A DNA stretch of 64,000 bases from Macquaria australasica (GCA_005408345.1 SEMN01000314.1:310001-374000), one strand, 5' to 3'. Shown: positions 1-12,419, numbered from the stretch's first letter. Notes: generated from the letters alone by a model not told the origin. Translations and numbers: made by a program.

Positions 1-133
1 GTTGCAGCCATTGTAACCTGTTATGCACCTGCCTGCCTGACAAATTGCAAAACATTTTGTACCTATTAGTCATTTAAACCCCAAAATGTGTAAAAATGGG
101 GCCTAGGTTTAAAAATACCAGAATTACCCTTTA
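1..133 (-). repeat. Dispersed repeat fragment, cut by the window edge
   Basis: The reverse complement of this stretch aligns by eye with 46222-46370. Both read a CTGGTATTTTTAAACCT block, then ACACATTTTGGGG, then AAATGACTAATA, then a terminal AATGGCTGCAAC. The two copies are in opposite orientation 46 kb apart, which marks a dispersed mobile element rather than a local duplication. The rest of the copy presumably lies left of the window. It does not code. The family is one I recognise as common in percomorph fish, but I cannot name it reliably. Confidence 0.7.
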
Positions 134-692
134 ACATTACCTTCCAGAGCATCATCATGTCCCTGGCTGTTTTATATGAATGGTTTGATTTAGTGGAAGG
201 GGCCTTTGGTAAGTGTTCAAGCTGTGAAGTTCTCTGCATTCAGTGATTGGCTTCCATCCCCAAGCTGCAGCAGCTGCTGCTGCTGCTGCTGCTGACATCG
301 TCAGAAGTCCTGATAATCTCCCAGTTATTGAGTCGGCTGGTTTTAGGTGTGTGGTAATTCACTGAACCTCAGAGATCAAGGATTACAAGCCACTTTGGGC
401 CACTGGCCAAGCTAAAGAGGCAGACAGGAGGGGAGGTAAAATGAGCCTAGGTAAAGGCCACAGCACACAATATCCTACAAGACAGAGGGGGAAATATGAA
501 CACATACTTAATATAATAAAACATTTTCATTAGTCCAGCTTGAGTGGCAATGCTCATATAGAAAATTGCAGTCAAGAAAGAGAACATTACTGATTTTATT
601 ATTGTTACAAAACTGTCCTGAAAAAAATCATGAAAACTAGAAACGACGTCTGTGCATTTAGCCTTTTTGAATTATATTAACAGTCACTGAAA
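134..692. other. No gene seen; one (CTG)7 microsatellite
   Basis: Apart from a (CTG)7 run at 274-294, preceded by GCTGCAGCAG, there is only AT-rich DNA with no long open frame, no paired splice sites and no recognised repeat. Confidence 0.6.
274..294. repeat. (CTG)7 trinucleotide microsatellite
   Basis: Seven uninterrupted CTG units follow a GCAGCAG half, so the stretch from 265 is also partly self-complementary. It lies in non-coding DNA. Confidence 0.9.
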
Positions 693-1106
693 GTTATAGG
701 AATAGTTTTGGGAAATACACTCTAACATACTTTCTTGCCGGGAGTTAGATGAAAAGATTGATATGACTTTCATGTCTGTGCAAAAACAATAAATACAGCT
801 AGCCTGGCTCTGTCTGAAGGGAATAAAATCTGCCTACAGCACCTCTAAGTCTCACTGATTAACATGTTATATCTCTTGTTTGTTCACTCTGTACAAAAAT
901 TGAACTGTAAAAACGACCATTGTAGTTTTACCTGAGGCAAGCTAGCTGTTTGCCCCCCTTTCCAGTGTCTGTGCTAAGCTACGCTAACCGCCTGCTGGCT
1001 GTAGCGTCATATTTACCATACAGATATATGAGTGGAATCTTCTCATTTAACTCTAGCCAAGAAAGCAAATAAGCATATTTCCCAAAATGTGTAACTGTTG
1101 CTTTAA
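693..1106. mobile_element. Fold-back (long inverted repeat) element, copy 1
   Basis: The left arm has GGGAAATAC, then CTTTCTTGCC, then AGTTAGATGAAAAGATTGATA and CATGTCTGT. The right arm is its reverse complement: CTTCTCATTTAACTCT, CAAGAAAGC and ATATTTCCCAAAAT. The centre holds GCTAGCCTGGCTCTGTC and a second GCTAGCTGTTT block. It ends in CTTTAA and starts near TTATAGG, which fits a TTAA-type end. Related copies lie at about 9376, 32523, 40471 and 42683. It has no coding capacity and is presumably moved by a transposase from elsewhere. The superfamily (piggyBac-like from TTAA ends) is inference. Confidence 0.8.
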
Positions 1107-1162
1107 GTAATAGAATCACTTCTTCACAGTAAATAAATAATGCTACTCAGCATACTTCTGTC

Positions 1163-1525
1163 CAAAGCTGAAATGATTAGTAAATTATTCAACTAATCTA
1201 ATTGGTTAAATGATGGACAGTTAATTGGCAGGTATTTTGATGCTTGTGTTTGAGTAATTTTTCATTATCTGGTTCCAGCCTCTAAAACGTAAGGTTGTGA
1301 TGCTTTTTTCTGTTTTATATTATTGTAAATTAAATATCTTTGGGCTTCAGACTGTTGATTGAACAAAACAAAATATTTAAAGACATCACCTTGGGCTCTA
1401 GAAACGATGAGGGGCTTTTTTTCATTAGTTCAGACATTCCACAGACAAAATAATTGATTGATTAATCACAAAAAAAAAATCAGCAGATTAATCAATTTTG
1501 AAAATAACAGTTAGTTGCAGCCCTA
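1163..1525 (-). mobile_element. hAT-like MITE with perfect 8-bp target duplication
   Basis: The right end reads GTTGCAGCCCTA and the left end CAAAGCTGAAATGATTAG, so the ends are imperfect inverted repeats (TAGGGCTGCAAC-type). CTTCTGTC occurs immediately outside both ends, at 1155-1162 and 1526-1533. An 8-bp duplication is the hallmark of hAT transposition. The interior is AT-rich with ATTGATTAATC-type blocks and has no open frame. The family is one I recognise as widespread in teleosts. Confidence 0.8.
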
Positions 1526-1533
1526 CTTCTGTC

Positions 1534-2133
1534 ACTATAAATATACAAAACTCTTTTTAGGTATAATAGATTTTGTCCAGACTTATATCTTAAATTTAAT
1601 TTCAGTATCATTTTAACCCTCACATTTCCTGAAGAGCTCCTGAACAGTAAACCAAAAGCAGTGTCTGTTCTGATTGTACTGTAAGTGCTTTTCATTAACT
1701 TTATTCAGTTTAGAAAGTAAACAAGATCATACAAAGAAAGCAGATCAAGCAGATTTGTTTTTACCATTTCCTCTGATAAGTATCATTTCAGAAAGTTGGA
1801 ATAAAACTCAGTATACCTGTGGCGAAAAAGCTCTCAGGGGAGCAGGAAAAGCTAAGGGTTGTCAGCTGACAAAGTCACAACAGGTAAGCACATAGAAACA
1901 TATAAATGCACCAAAGTACATGACACTTGAGAAATCACCAGGTTTTAATCTACTGTCCCCACTTTACCACCAACTTCAATGTGTTTCATGAATTTTTTAA
2001 ACCCACTCACACCCCTTTGTGTCCCATTTATAAGTGTCCAGGTTAATTTGCCCTCTCTCCTTTACACATTGCTCCTTAGCAGATCATTTTTTTGTGGCAC
2101 AAGATGCGGTGAACCTTTGACTTCAATTTCCAG
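1534..2133. other. No gene or repeat recognised
   Basis: This is AT-rich DNA. A segment at 1792-1883 is flanked by AG and GTAAGC and is open in one frame, but nothing about the peptide is recognisable, so I do not call it an exon. Confidence 0.5.
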
Positions 2134-2200
2134 GTGCTGGCAGACGTTAATTAGAAGAATGCCAGCACAGTGGAGGCACAGCTCCCTGGCCTCCACTGTG
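2134..2200. other. Two adjacent perfect hairpins
   Basis: GTGCTGGCA at 2134-2142 pairs with TGCCAGCAC at 2160-2168. CACAGTGGAGGC at 2166-2177 pairs with GCCTCCACTGTG at 2189-2200. The stems are 9 and 12 bp without mismatch, the loops 17 and 11 nt, and the two hairpins share the bases CAC, so they are mutually exclusive at that edge. The stretch is more GC-rich than its surroundings. It could be a structured RNA, a conserved non-coding element or an old transposon end. Confidence 0.55.
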
Positions 2201-5200
2201 AAGGCTAGGATAGAAGCTGAGGGAGGCTGGTGTAGTTACTGAAGGATGACTCTGACCCCTCACCATTTAGTCTGGTCTGGTCTAGTGCTTAGGTTTTGGG
2301 ACCTTATTGTTTGAAAAGCTTCAGTGTTTCACTAGAACACAAGATGCATAGCAACAGAAAACTTAAACAAGCAGTGGTCAGTTGGTAACGAAAACCATGA
2401 TGAAAAATATTTATTGACAAAATTTTTCTGTTACAAAACCAATTGGAAATAAAGAAAATTAAGAATAAAATTTAATTGAATAATTATACGTTTATAAGTT
2501 GTATAAGTTCAATTAATTTAATTAAAAATATGAAGAAAAAAAAAATAGTGATACCTGTACCTGATTCTCTATTGCCACTCCAGACTGATTCAGCATCTCA
2601 AGTGATAATACTGCATATTTTGCAATGTTGCTCTAGTATGTCTGTGCCAGTGAAATTACTTTCTTTCTTTCTTTCTTTGTTCTTTAGAAGAAAAAAATGC
2701 AGCTCATTAACTAAATTATGAAGAAACTAATTAAAAGATTGACTCTACTACACGGGTAAAAATAAATGTGTGGGAAAAACAGGAAAAAGGAAGGCCTGCT
2801 TCAACCCTGAAATGTGTAAAAAAGTTAAGCTAACCTAACCCTATTGAGACAACAGTGTTTGAGTTTAATGTTTGACAGTACTTTCCTTAGCTGCCCTCAT
2901 GAATGGTTCAATATACCTGAATATAGCTGCTATTAAATGAACAGTGACTCAATTAAGAATTTTTGTCATTGTCCCATTAGTTAGAACATTTTTACTAGCC
3001 AGCTTAGTTACAACATGAGCAGTAAGCTGAGCTGATGGGTTTGGAAGTGAATCTCTATTTCAGTATAATTTACTTATGTTGAATTGAACCCATTCTCTCT
3101 GTTGTTATCATCTATTACATTTTGCATAGATACTTTCTGGTTCAACTTGGACCTACCATACTTTCCAGTTGAGATGGACATTTCAAACAAGCTGACCTTT
3201 TACTTCTAAATAATTTGGTTTTGATAATGAGATTAAACTGTGGATTTGTTTACGACCTGTCTGATGGCGTGACATCTCTTGTTGCTTGCCCTCTGGGACT
3301 CTGTGCTCTTCCTGGAGGAGTCATCCTGTGTCTCAGCTTGTACTGTAGGTGTGACAGGAGGTTGCTTTCCTTCCCCCTGGTGGGTTGGTCATAGTTTCAT
3401 TATCCATGATGTTGTTGTTCACAACCATCCCCCTCCTGTTTGTGGTATTAAACGATTAGCAATCAACGATGCCCTGCTGTTAGAAGAAAGCTGATCGGGA
3501 GTCATCTACCCTGGGCGTCTGGGGGGGCTGTCTTCAGTGGTTCAATTGTGCTTAGTCTTATTTAAATGTCATGTCATTGTATTCTCATTTATTTATATGT
3601 TAGTTCTTTTTATTTGTGATGGCTACCAAAGATTCATAGAATCTGGTCTAGCAAGGTTAGATTGGGACAGGAAAGGAAGCTTCACACCCAAGCTTAAAAA
3701 GTGAATTGTATATTTAGTTGAAAGCAGAAATTCACCATACATCTCATCAAGCCCTATGTTTTCAGCAGTATCAGCAAATCAGTGCCTAATAAATAAACAC
3801 GTAACTAAGATGACACATTGACTAAATCAGATTTACCTCCTGTTCTTTGCACATTTTTATAATAAAGTACAACAAAATGCCAAATACTTTTAAAGCCCAC
3901 ATTCAAGTGCAAGGATACCTGTCACGGGTATTGATGCATACACAACAAAAGCAGAAGCATATTTATTAACTTGTTGTTGTGGGAAAGGATATGTCAGGAA
4001 ATATAATGACAAGTGAAAAATGCACAATATTGCAGTGCAGTTTCATATAAGGATGAAATCTCCCATGATGCTGTCTGCTCCTTGCAAGTGAGTCACTCAG
4101 ATATTGAACAGGTGTCTCTCTCAACCAAGGGAAGGGGTCTTAGACACTTATTATTCATTATTCTGGTCTATATTATTGTAAAGACTAAGTCCAAATGGTT
4201 CGAGGCTATTGCTGTAATATTGTTCAAGCGCAACTATTATGAATTAACAATGTATTACACCCTGTGCACAACTTGCTCTGCTATTTTGGTGGACAGTTTT
4301 TGTGGATGCAATACCTGCCCTTGGGACACCACAGCAGAGTGCTTTGATTGGCAGAATTGGACAAAATGCCAAAACAACATGGAGGAAAGTCTTGAACAGT
4401 AATCATGACTAAAATGTGAACCTTGGTTTGTGTAGCTTGGTTCTGGTCCTGTTTGTGGTTTGGACTTTCTATATGACTCAAAATGTTTTAAAGTATCAAA
4501 ACAATTATTATTTCTATGTTCCACTCGTACCTTCGTAATTCTTAGGCTTTTCCAGTAAGGTAGCTACCGGTGAGGTCACCAAGGCGTGCAAATCAGATAG
4601 CTCTAACAGTCATCATTAGCATCACAAGTATAAACCATAATTAAACTTTTTGATCATGGAAAATATATGTTTTTTCTCATTGTCGTTTATTTATGTTAGC
4701 CAAAATATTTTGTTCATGATGGGGATACCGTTGTCTACTTCCTGCTCCCAGTTTTACTGACGGTTCATTTTCGACGCAGAGTTTGGAAAAATCCAAAATA
4801 TCCGTCATCTGATGGTCAGCGGATCCAATGCAAGGAGGCACAAGTCCGTTACTGTCCGTCATTCACCCTCCATCAAATGACTTCTGGTCAACCTGACAAT
4901 GTGTGAAGTTACACAAATGATGTTAAAACAACTGGCCACCACCACAGGGACCCAGGTGCAATTCTTGGTTGCAGCGCAGGGAATAAGCAGGGCGTTCCAT
5001 CAAAAAAGGGGGCAGTGTTCACAGGTGGGAAGCCAGTGAGGGATTGTGTTCTTGTTGCTGGACTATTGACTCCTAATGGACATGAACCTCCACATCCAGC
5101 AGTACTGTGCTCAGTGCTGCCACTGGTGGCCAGTCTTTGCACCTAAATCAGCATTGTTGTAGTATTGCTTTCAGCCTTCAGTGGCAGCACAATGCAATGC

Positions 5201-6283
5201 TGCTGAACTCACTCATGAGTTGTATATTGACTTTAATCAAAATGACCCTCTCTTAATCAGAGCAACAGACAACGTCAGATGTCTATGAACACCAGAACAA
5301 AACCACAGCAGTGCCTGACAAACTTTACAAACATCTTAGTGACTGAAATGTTTGGGTTTCAGGACTGTGATACATACTAGTCCTGGATAAGGGCTTAAAA
5401 AAGATAACTTAAATAACAAAGAAATGATGCAGTTCATAAAATTCCATCACATGGTGCCCAAAAGTAGAACAAAATGTGTATATGTGTATGTGTGCCTCAG
5501 ACACCAATTGTCAAACGTGAATGTTATACCAGTGCAATAAAAAAACACTTAACTTTGTTCTTCAGTCCCTCAGGGGTGGTCAGCATAACAGAATGCAGAA
5601 CCGTCTGTGTGCACCGAGGCTGCACTAATGTATCAAACACAGGGGTAATTTATTGCAATTAGCAGCAACTCATTTAGGTAAGTAATGTCACCACAACCCC
5701 TGATGAATGGCAATCTAGTCAAAGACATGAGTCGGGTTTTCTTTGTCTAAGGGGAGTAGGCAATTGACATTCAGAGAGAAAAAGACTACAAAGCAATATG
5801 ACATTTTAGACACAGGGGATATTTAGAATCACCTTATTATTTGAAAACTTTTGTTCGGTGTGTTTTTGTGTGCCTGAGTGGGTGTGTGCAAATGTACTGT
5901 AGTTAAGATAAAGTTTAGATTGTCTGGAGTAGTGGGTATCTTAGCCTGCCTTTTATCGTACCTGGTTAAATGCCACATAATTTGTTTGTCTATCATTGTA
6001 ATTAATCCAAGAACATACACCCTTACACAAAGAAACATTTTATTTTTTATGTAATAGCTTTGCTTGTTTTCCATTATTCTTTATTTCACTCATTTAGATC
6101 CTGATTGCTGACCAAAACTGGTCCATGCTCATGACAGTGTTTCGGACATTATCAACAAGATATGACTGGCTGGCGTATGTGTTTTTAAGCCCTGATCCTA
6201 TTGGAATAGTGGGATCTCATTGTCTTGCTCACAACTGCTGTTGTTGGACCTCTGAAACACATTAGAACAAGACTAAGAGTACA
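2201..6283. other. No gene recognised (about 4 kb)
   Basis: The segment holds a (CTTT)n tract at 2658-2679 and a TG-rich patch at 5470-5495. The longest open frame (4013-4402, 129 codons, + strand) has no domain, repeat or motif I recognise and is plausibly chance. A GC-richer patch at 3250-3500 contains no recognisable protein. Confidence 0.5.
2658..2679. repeat. (CTTT)n microsatellite
   Basis: About five CTTT units in a row, followed by GTTCTTT. Confidence 0.85.
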
Positions 6284-6730
6284 CAGCCACTCTAGCAGCT
6301 CTGTGCGGCTGTACTTAGGCACAGTGGTACATTAGGTTAAATGCTTACACCAGCATGCCAACATGCTCACAATTACAATGCTAACATGCTGATGTTTAGC
6401 ATGTTGGCATGCTAGCATTTGCTAATTAGCACTAAACACAAAGCATGGCAATGTCATCCGTTTCACAGACACTAGAGGAAAGGTAATTGTAATCAATCCT
6501 CTGGAAAACATGAATGTCACTACAACATTTTGTGAATGTAGAAATATATCACTGGATAAGTGAAAATATTGACCTCATGGTGGCGCAAGAGGAAAAGTCA
6601 GGGGATGACCAAAGTCAATAGGATTCATTGTCTGGGGACCACGAATGTCTGTACAAAATGTCATGGCAATCCATAGTTGTACATAGTTGCTGAGGTATTT
6701 CAGTCCGGACCCGTCTCTGGAGCCACGGTA
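6284..6730 (+). mobile_element. AGCCATGCTAG-type non-autonomous element, copy 1
   Basis: It begins with AGCCACTCTAGCAGC and GGCTGTACTTAGGCACAG. It then runs through repeated GCATGTTGGCATGCTAGCA blocks, AATTAGCACTAAACACAAAG, GTCAGGGGAT, GTCATGGCAATCCAT and ATTTCAGTCCGGAC, and ends at GGAGCCACGG. The same block order occurs at 57091-57528, and reversed at 19844-20177 and 54670-54862. Terminal AGCC...GGCT inverted repeats and the lack of coding capacity indicate a small DNA transposon. This copy has internal divergence around 6455-6535. Confidence 0.75.
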
Positions 6731-8434
6731 AATCTTTATTGGAATTTTCTATCATAAAAAAAAGAATTGATAAACATTCTTTCAAGCACACATAATTATT
6801 CCACACATAAATACCTCATATAATCATACTGACAAAAGACTTTGGAATTTCGTCTGAAATTTGTCTGTATTTTTTGTAAGTACTTTTATTAGCCTGCACT
6901 GAGGGTTCATTCGTGGTGTAACCAAACAGTAGCATTATAGAGCCTATATTTAGGAATAAGCCTACAGCAATATTTTCACTATAGCGTTGAAAGTAACACT
7001 TTTTTGGATTCAGTGAGTAATCTGTCTACCACTTTCCTCTCCTCTGTTCTGCACCATGGTGTTGCTTCGTAAACATGGCATCCGGTTTACTGCATCTGTT
7101 GACCAACACAAGCTGTTTGAAAAAGCCTGAAAAAATCTGACTAAGGTGTTCACATGCCCCATTAACTGGAAAGATTTGGCTGAAATCTGGGCTCTGCTTA
7201 CTCCAATTATGACCTTACCCTGATTAAGATCATTTCTGATGAGTATAGGAAAATGTGCTGACTGTTGTGTGTCTGTTTTTTTTTTCCTGTGTCAGTGTGC
7301 ATTTCACCAGAAAAGACATGCACGCATATTTACAGACAACCAGGGAAGGAGCCCTACTGATTTCATCAAACCCTGAAATTCCTCTCTGTCATAACAATGG
7401 TGCCTCTCTCCTGAAATGGAGGGGTGGAGCGCGCTTCCCTCAGGTAGCCACCATGAAGAGCTGGCAGATGGAGGCTGCAGCTGTTCCCAGGTAGGAGAGC
7501 AGGCTGGAGATTGGCTCACATTCCCTCTGGACCAAGCCCATCTCAGTGGGGAATTCACAGCCAGGCCTTTTCGCATTGGCAGCCTCTCAGACTGGGCTGC
7601 AACCGGAGCTAAAGGTTCACACTTCTCCCCCTGTGCTGTTTCCTCCCTGTGCCTTTTTTCCCCCTCATTTGAACCTGAGCTGTGCTCCAGGATGCTTCAA
7701 TGCTGTAAAAGCAAGAGAGAAAAGAAACACATTTGAATTTGTATTTAATTAATTCTTACATGAATACTTATTCTGTGTTCATAGAATTTGTTCTGAATTT
7801 GTATATATTTTTAATCTAATGTTGACACAACCTGGAGCACTGCTGTTTTATAAATGTAAGACACAATGTCATTGGAACTGCAATATGTAGTTTCAATAAC
7901 AGAACAAATTTAAGGTTTTTTAAGCAGCCATACAAATGACAATTAAGAGCTCTTCATGTTAAAATAAATGTGTCTGTGAGGCGTGGGTAGAAAGGCACAA
8001 GGACACAAAGTGTAGCAAGCAAGAAAAAAAGCTGATTTTCATTTATCTATACCAAGGAATAACCAAATTACCGTAGCTAATGGTTATGCAAACAAGGAAT
8101 ATAGTCAATGTTTTAATTGTTTTAATGGTTTAATTGCTAAAAACAATGACAAAAAAAAGTGTGGCACTACATTGACTTAGTGAAGGTTTTAACTGATAAA
8201 AGTGTCAAACCAGCCAGGCTAAAATAAAATGCAACGATAGAACTCGAAGCAACTTTTAAACCTGTGTCTCACAATTGAACAAAGGTTAAGGTTAGTGAAT
8301 AAAAATAGGGTGACGGTATGGTTAAAGGTAGCCCGCTAAAATGTTTGATTAACCTATAATTGATTTCTTTTTTGGCCACTTGGAAGCAGCATAAACAAGC
8401 TGTAAACACAACAGTGACATATTATTCTAGAAAG
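6731..8434. other. No gene recognised
   Basis: A segment at 7444-7490 has an optimal start context (GCCACCATG) and ends in CCCAG|GTAGGA. It is short and has no recognisable protein continuation, so I do not call it a gene. The overlapping open frames at 7255-7752 are on both strands and look like chance in a GC-richer patch. Confidence 0.45.
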
Positions 8435-8487
8435 TTGATATGGTGAACGTGTTAGCAAACAGTTGCTTTTTCAAACATCCAGCAGAT
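8435..8487 (-). repeat. Short fragment of the composite repeat seen at 59686
   Basis: The reverse complement reads TCTGCTGGATGTTTGAA, AACTGTTTGCTAAC and CATATCAACTTT. It aligns with 59998-60062, which has TCTGCTGGATGTGTGAATAG, AACTGTAGGCTACGCTAAC and CATATCGACTT. It is a tail fragment of a dispersed element. Confidence 0.55.
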
Positions 8488-9375
8488 GAGAGAGAATCAT
8501 CATGTAATGTGTCCACCTAGTTTAACATTCACTCTCAGTGGAGCTCTGTTTTTGGTCTTCGCTAACTCCTAAGGGAGTTAAATGCTCAGCTAAGTTATCT
8601 AATTGCTTACTTTGTCTCTTGTTTGGTACTGGGTGGGTAGCATACAGCACGTTTTTATAGCTTTTTTGCTTGAAACAGATGCCTGCTTTGCCTGGAAACA
8701 ATTGTGATGGGATCAATGTCAAAATGGTTTAAGTCAAAACCAAAAAATAAAGAAAGAATCTATCTGTAAAATGTACAGACAGAAAATGCCCTGCCTTTTT
8801 GTAGCGCTATGGGAAACATTTAAATATTGTCCAACTAAATCTTTATGTAAGCTGAACTTTTGGAATATTTATTTGGAATACTTTGAATATATTACAGACA
8901 ATACAATTATTCCAATGCACAGTGAATGCACAAACAGATCTGGAAAGACAGCTGCAACGCTGTATCCTCAGCTGAAGACCCTTTTGCACCCTTCACATCT
9001 GATTTGTCTCAGAGCTTAAAAATCCTTCTGTAACTGTCTGCTGCTCTCCATCTACATCCTTTGTGACTGAAATAGATTTAATAAAGGGAATCAGTAAAGA
9101 GCATTGCTTTTAGCAGGTTCCCTTTATCTGTCTGTTTCATAGCAATAAAAAGGGTGAGTAATAATTTGTCCACTAGTGCGTTGGTTAATGTTACACTTTA
9201 ACCTTAGTTGAAACTGCAGAATGGTCAGAATGTCAGGGCCCTTGCAAAGATGTTGACAGGGTCCCTCATTTTGTTTGCAGACAGTCCGTGCTGTCTGACC
9301 ATCCCTCACCACATCTGATCTGATCCTGTCACACTCGTGGGGGATTCACCATTACCTTGACAATTATTGGGAGTT
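8488..9375. other. No gene or repeat recognised
   Basis: Only short open frames on both strands, with no domain signature and no obvious repeat. Confidence 0.45.
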
Positions 9376-9893
9376 GACAAGCTTTTGGGAAATATGTTCA
9401 CTTTCTTGCCAAGTTAGATGAAAAAATCCATACTTGCCTTGTTCCTGTCTGTTAAATATGAAGCTACACCCAGCATCCGGTTAGCTTAGCATAGTTTAGA
9501 ATAAAGACTGGAAACATGGGGAAACAGCTCCTCTCAAGCACCTCTCAATATTAACATGTTATATCCGTTTTGTTTAATGAAAAAAAAAAGAAAACAAAGT
9601 GTAAATATGAATATTTCTGTGCTGGACTATTTCTTGGATGGATGCAGTGACTTCCTGGACTCTCCGCTGGTCGCCTCACAATAACGTCAAGAGCTTTAGA
9701 GGTGCTGGTTGGCAGATTTATTTAAACCTTGCACATAGCTGGCTGACTAGCAGGCCAGCTGTTTCCAGTCTTTATGCTGAGCTACTCTAATCACCTGTTG
9801 GCTGTAGCTTCATATTTACCGTACAACGTACTAATTGAACTCTCTGCAAGAAAGAGGATAAGCGGATTCCCCAAAATGTGGAAATATTCCTTT
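9376..9893. mobile_element. Fold-back element, copy 2 (nearly full length)
   Basis: The left arm has TTTTGGGAAATATG, CTTTCTTGCC, AGTTAGATGA, AATATGAAGCTACA, GGTTAGCTTAGCATAG and AAAGACTGGAAACA. The right arm returns as TTTCCAGTCTTTATGCTGAGC, TGTAGCTTCATATTTACCG, GCAAGAAAGAGGATAAGC and CCCCAAAATGTGG. The centre keeps GTGCTGGACTATTTCTTGG and AGTGACTTCCTGGA. At about 518 bp it is the longest copy here and shows the complete palindromic plan. It has no open frame. Confidence 0.85.
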
Positions 9894-9978
9894 CAATTCA
9901 ATTCAATTCACTTCAGTTTTATTTATATAGCGCCATATCATCACAAAGTTATCTCAGGGTGCTTTAATATTTAAGGCA
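9892..9978 (+). repeat. Dispersed repeat fragment (TTCAATTCAATTCA ... ATATAGCGCC type)
   Basis: An (ATTCA)n start is followed by TTTTATTTATATAGCGCC, CATCACAAAGTTATCTCAGG and GTGCTTTA. I recognise this as a common teleost interspersed repeat. It abuts fold-back copy 2 exactly, so its ATTCA run may also have been the target of one of the two insertions. Confidence 0.6.
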
Positions 9979-11892
9979 AATGCAACAGGGTACAGCTCCC
10001 TCAGTAGGTAAATCTGGTAGCTGTGTAACTCTGCCAGTTTATGAGAGATATTGTTGAGGTCAGTGCTCCAAACAAATGCAGCAAATTCATATCAATATGT
10101 TCTCTGTATGAACATTTTAATGTTGTGATTTATAAACGCTACTAAGCAGTGTAACAAGTGGCTAAAATACTTATTGATCTTTAGTGTGTTTGGGCACTGT
10201 TGTGAGCCAACTGTGTGGCTGACCAGTACATACATCCTGTTCCAACCAGAAGCAACTTCACACACCACCACACTGAGTCAAGGGGTTGCTTAACTCGCCA
10301 GATTTTGTGGTGTCTGGCTGAGCTCAGTTAAATCAAATCACACAAGGAAAGACACAGGAGATCAGGAGCGCAAACATAGGCACTCGAGGCAAATTTTACA
10401 CAGCAGACGTCCAATCAAAGAAAAAAGAAAGCCGTGATGGGTTTTAAAAGTAATAAAGAATTTCCCAATACTCTGAAGAGTTTTGTGGCCAATATGACTT
10501 CAATAACTTTATTAGCACCTACTAAGAGAGAAGTTTTGACTTTGATAGACAGAAGTATAAAGCTGTGTTTTGAAGGAATACGCTAGTAAAAGTGTAGCTC
10601 TAGATAACATCACAGTCAAAAAGCTGGGGTCTTGTGTAGGGCAGCTGTCTGATATTTTCTGTTTTATATTTAAACTGTGACTACAACTGCAAAAAATAAA
10701 ATAAAATAAAAAAAATAAAAAAACAATCCCCAAAAGCTAAATAGACACTATGTCTCTTCTTTTAATGCATTCTTGGTGCATTATGTGTATCATTGTAAAT
10801 ATACTTTTCTGACACCATAATTGTGCTGTCATCATGCAACAAGCTTAGAATGATTCTGTTTAAATATAATGTAATTAGTCCTGTTATTTTCCCTCACAGT
10901 GATTTAACTGTCCACTCAAAACAATATCATAATCATATAGAGAATATTATACACTCTCTTTTTATTTGTTGCTGTCTTTCAGGGTACTGGAGCATAAAAT
11001 TGGAATATCATTCCACAATGGTACTGGCAGAAAAATAGTTTGATGGCTGCAACTCAATTGTATATTTTGTAATTACTATAAAAGGTAGTGGGGAAGAACC
11101 AAATAGTTTAAGGTGTATGGCTTTTTCATTTTCTAATTTGATGGCTTTTTCTTTGCTGCCAGTCCCTGTCTGCCAATGCAGCAAGTGTGGAGGCATTTAG
11201 TAGCCACACTGATGCTCCAGCAGTTTATTTTAAAGGAAGTGAATGTGCTCAAAGGTGCCAATTAACAACATTCAAACTGAACACTCTGACAGGTCAGGGA
11301 GAGTATTTTCAACTATTGCACTCCTCAAGGATGACTTTGTACAAAAGAAGAGTTTGAAAAATACAGCTCAAAAGGAAGAGCATTTCTTGTGTTAGTGGAA
11401 CAAGACTGAGGTTACTTCAAGAAAGCCGTGTTTGAATCACAGCACAAAAGTTTAAACACTGAAAAAGCGTCAAGAGCTCTTTTCATACTCATCAAACTAC
11501 TGAGTGACCTCTCATGCCCTGTATGGAAGCGGTTTCTCCACTCATTTATTCAGGTTTTTCCTTTCAGTTGAGACTTGTCTCTACATACTTTACAATACTC
11601 CTCTTCAGTATAGTTTTTCAGTTTTTCAGACCCTGTCATGAAAGCCCACTGATGTTTAATAATGAAAATCTATAAAAATATAAATACTGCATTTGAAATC
11701 AACATTAAGAAGTGGTCTTAAAGGCTCTGAAAACATATTTTCTCAAACAGCGTCATACTGTAAAAAAAAAGTTTTCTGCCAAATCTAGAACAGTATTGTA
11801 GAGATTAGAGATTACTGTCTGTGCCTTTCAGATATGGAAAAAAGGTCATGTCATGTACTTCTGTCTAGCAGTCAGGATTTATCAATATTTAA
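9979..11892. other. No gene recognised; one A-rich tract
   Basis: It contains an (AAAAT)n-like tract at 10690-10724. The remaining open frames are under 75 codons, with no family signature. Confidence 0.45.
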
Positions 11893-12050
11893 AGGTATAA
11901 TATGTAATATTTCCGCATTAACATTTTGTTTAGTTGTGTACTTACATTATCCCAAATGTTTCCAACAGTGTTCAAACCGGTGCGTTTCATTTGGTCGCCT
12001 GTCAATGGCGTCACATCCGCTTTACCCCCTCCAGTTGCTATAAGTTTTGA
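11893..12050 (+). repeat. Probable dispersed repeat fragment
   Basis: The blocks AAAGGTATAATATGTAATATTT, GTTGTGTACTTACATTATCCC, AATGTTTCCAACAGTGTT, CCTGTCAATGGCGTCACATCC and TTTACCCCC match an interspersed fish repeat I recognise. There is no second copy in the window to confirm it. Two short open frames here are incidental. Confidence 0.45.
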
Positions 12051-12419
12051 GGAAACACAGGAAACACCAGTTGATATGTCAGAGAGTGAGGAAGGAAGGG
12101 ATACATTACAATTATCTCCTATAAAATGTTAAAACATTTTTGATGACTCAGGGGCATATACATAAATGTATCCAATCAAATGTGATTCCGGTCATGGGTC
12201 AGAGGTGTGCATTTGTATCTCAGCTGGCAAAAACAAAGAAAATGGTGTGTTTACTCAAAGGACTTTTCTCATTTCTCCCTCGTCCTTCGCCCCTTGATTT
12301 GACAACGTGGGTTAGGGAGACGTAGGTGGAGGCTATCTGTATCACACCATATTCACTAACCAACCCTACTTTGAGATATTAAATCAAATCCTGACTATTT
12401 AATCAATCCCTCTTCTAAC

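Noticed and set aside
1792..1883. 92-nt exon bounded by TTTCAG and GTAAGC
   Set aside because: The peptide is unrecognisable and such flanks are expected by chance many times in 64 kb.
4013..4402. 129-codon + strand open frame as a gene
   Set aside because: No recognisable domain, a minus-strand frame of similar length overlaps it, and there is no promoter-like or splice context.
7444..7490. Exon with optimal Kozak start (GCCACCATG)
   Set aside because: Only 13 codons before the donor and no partner exon; the acceptor lacks a good pyrimidine tract.
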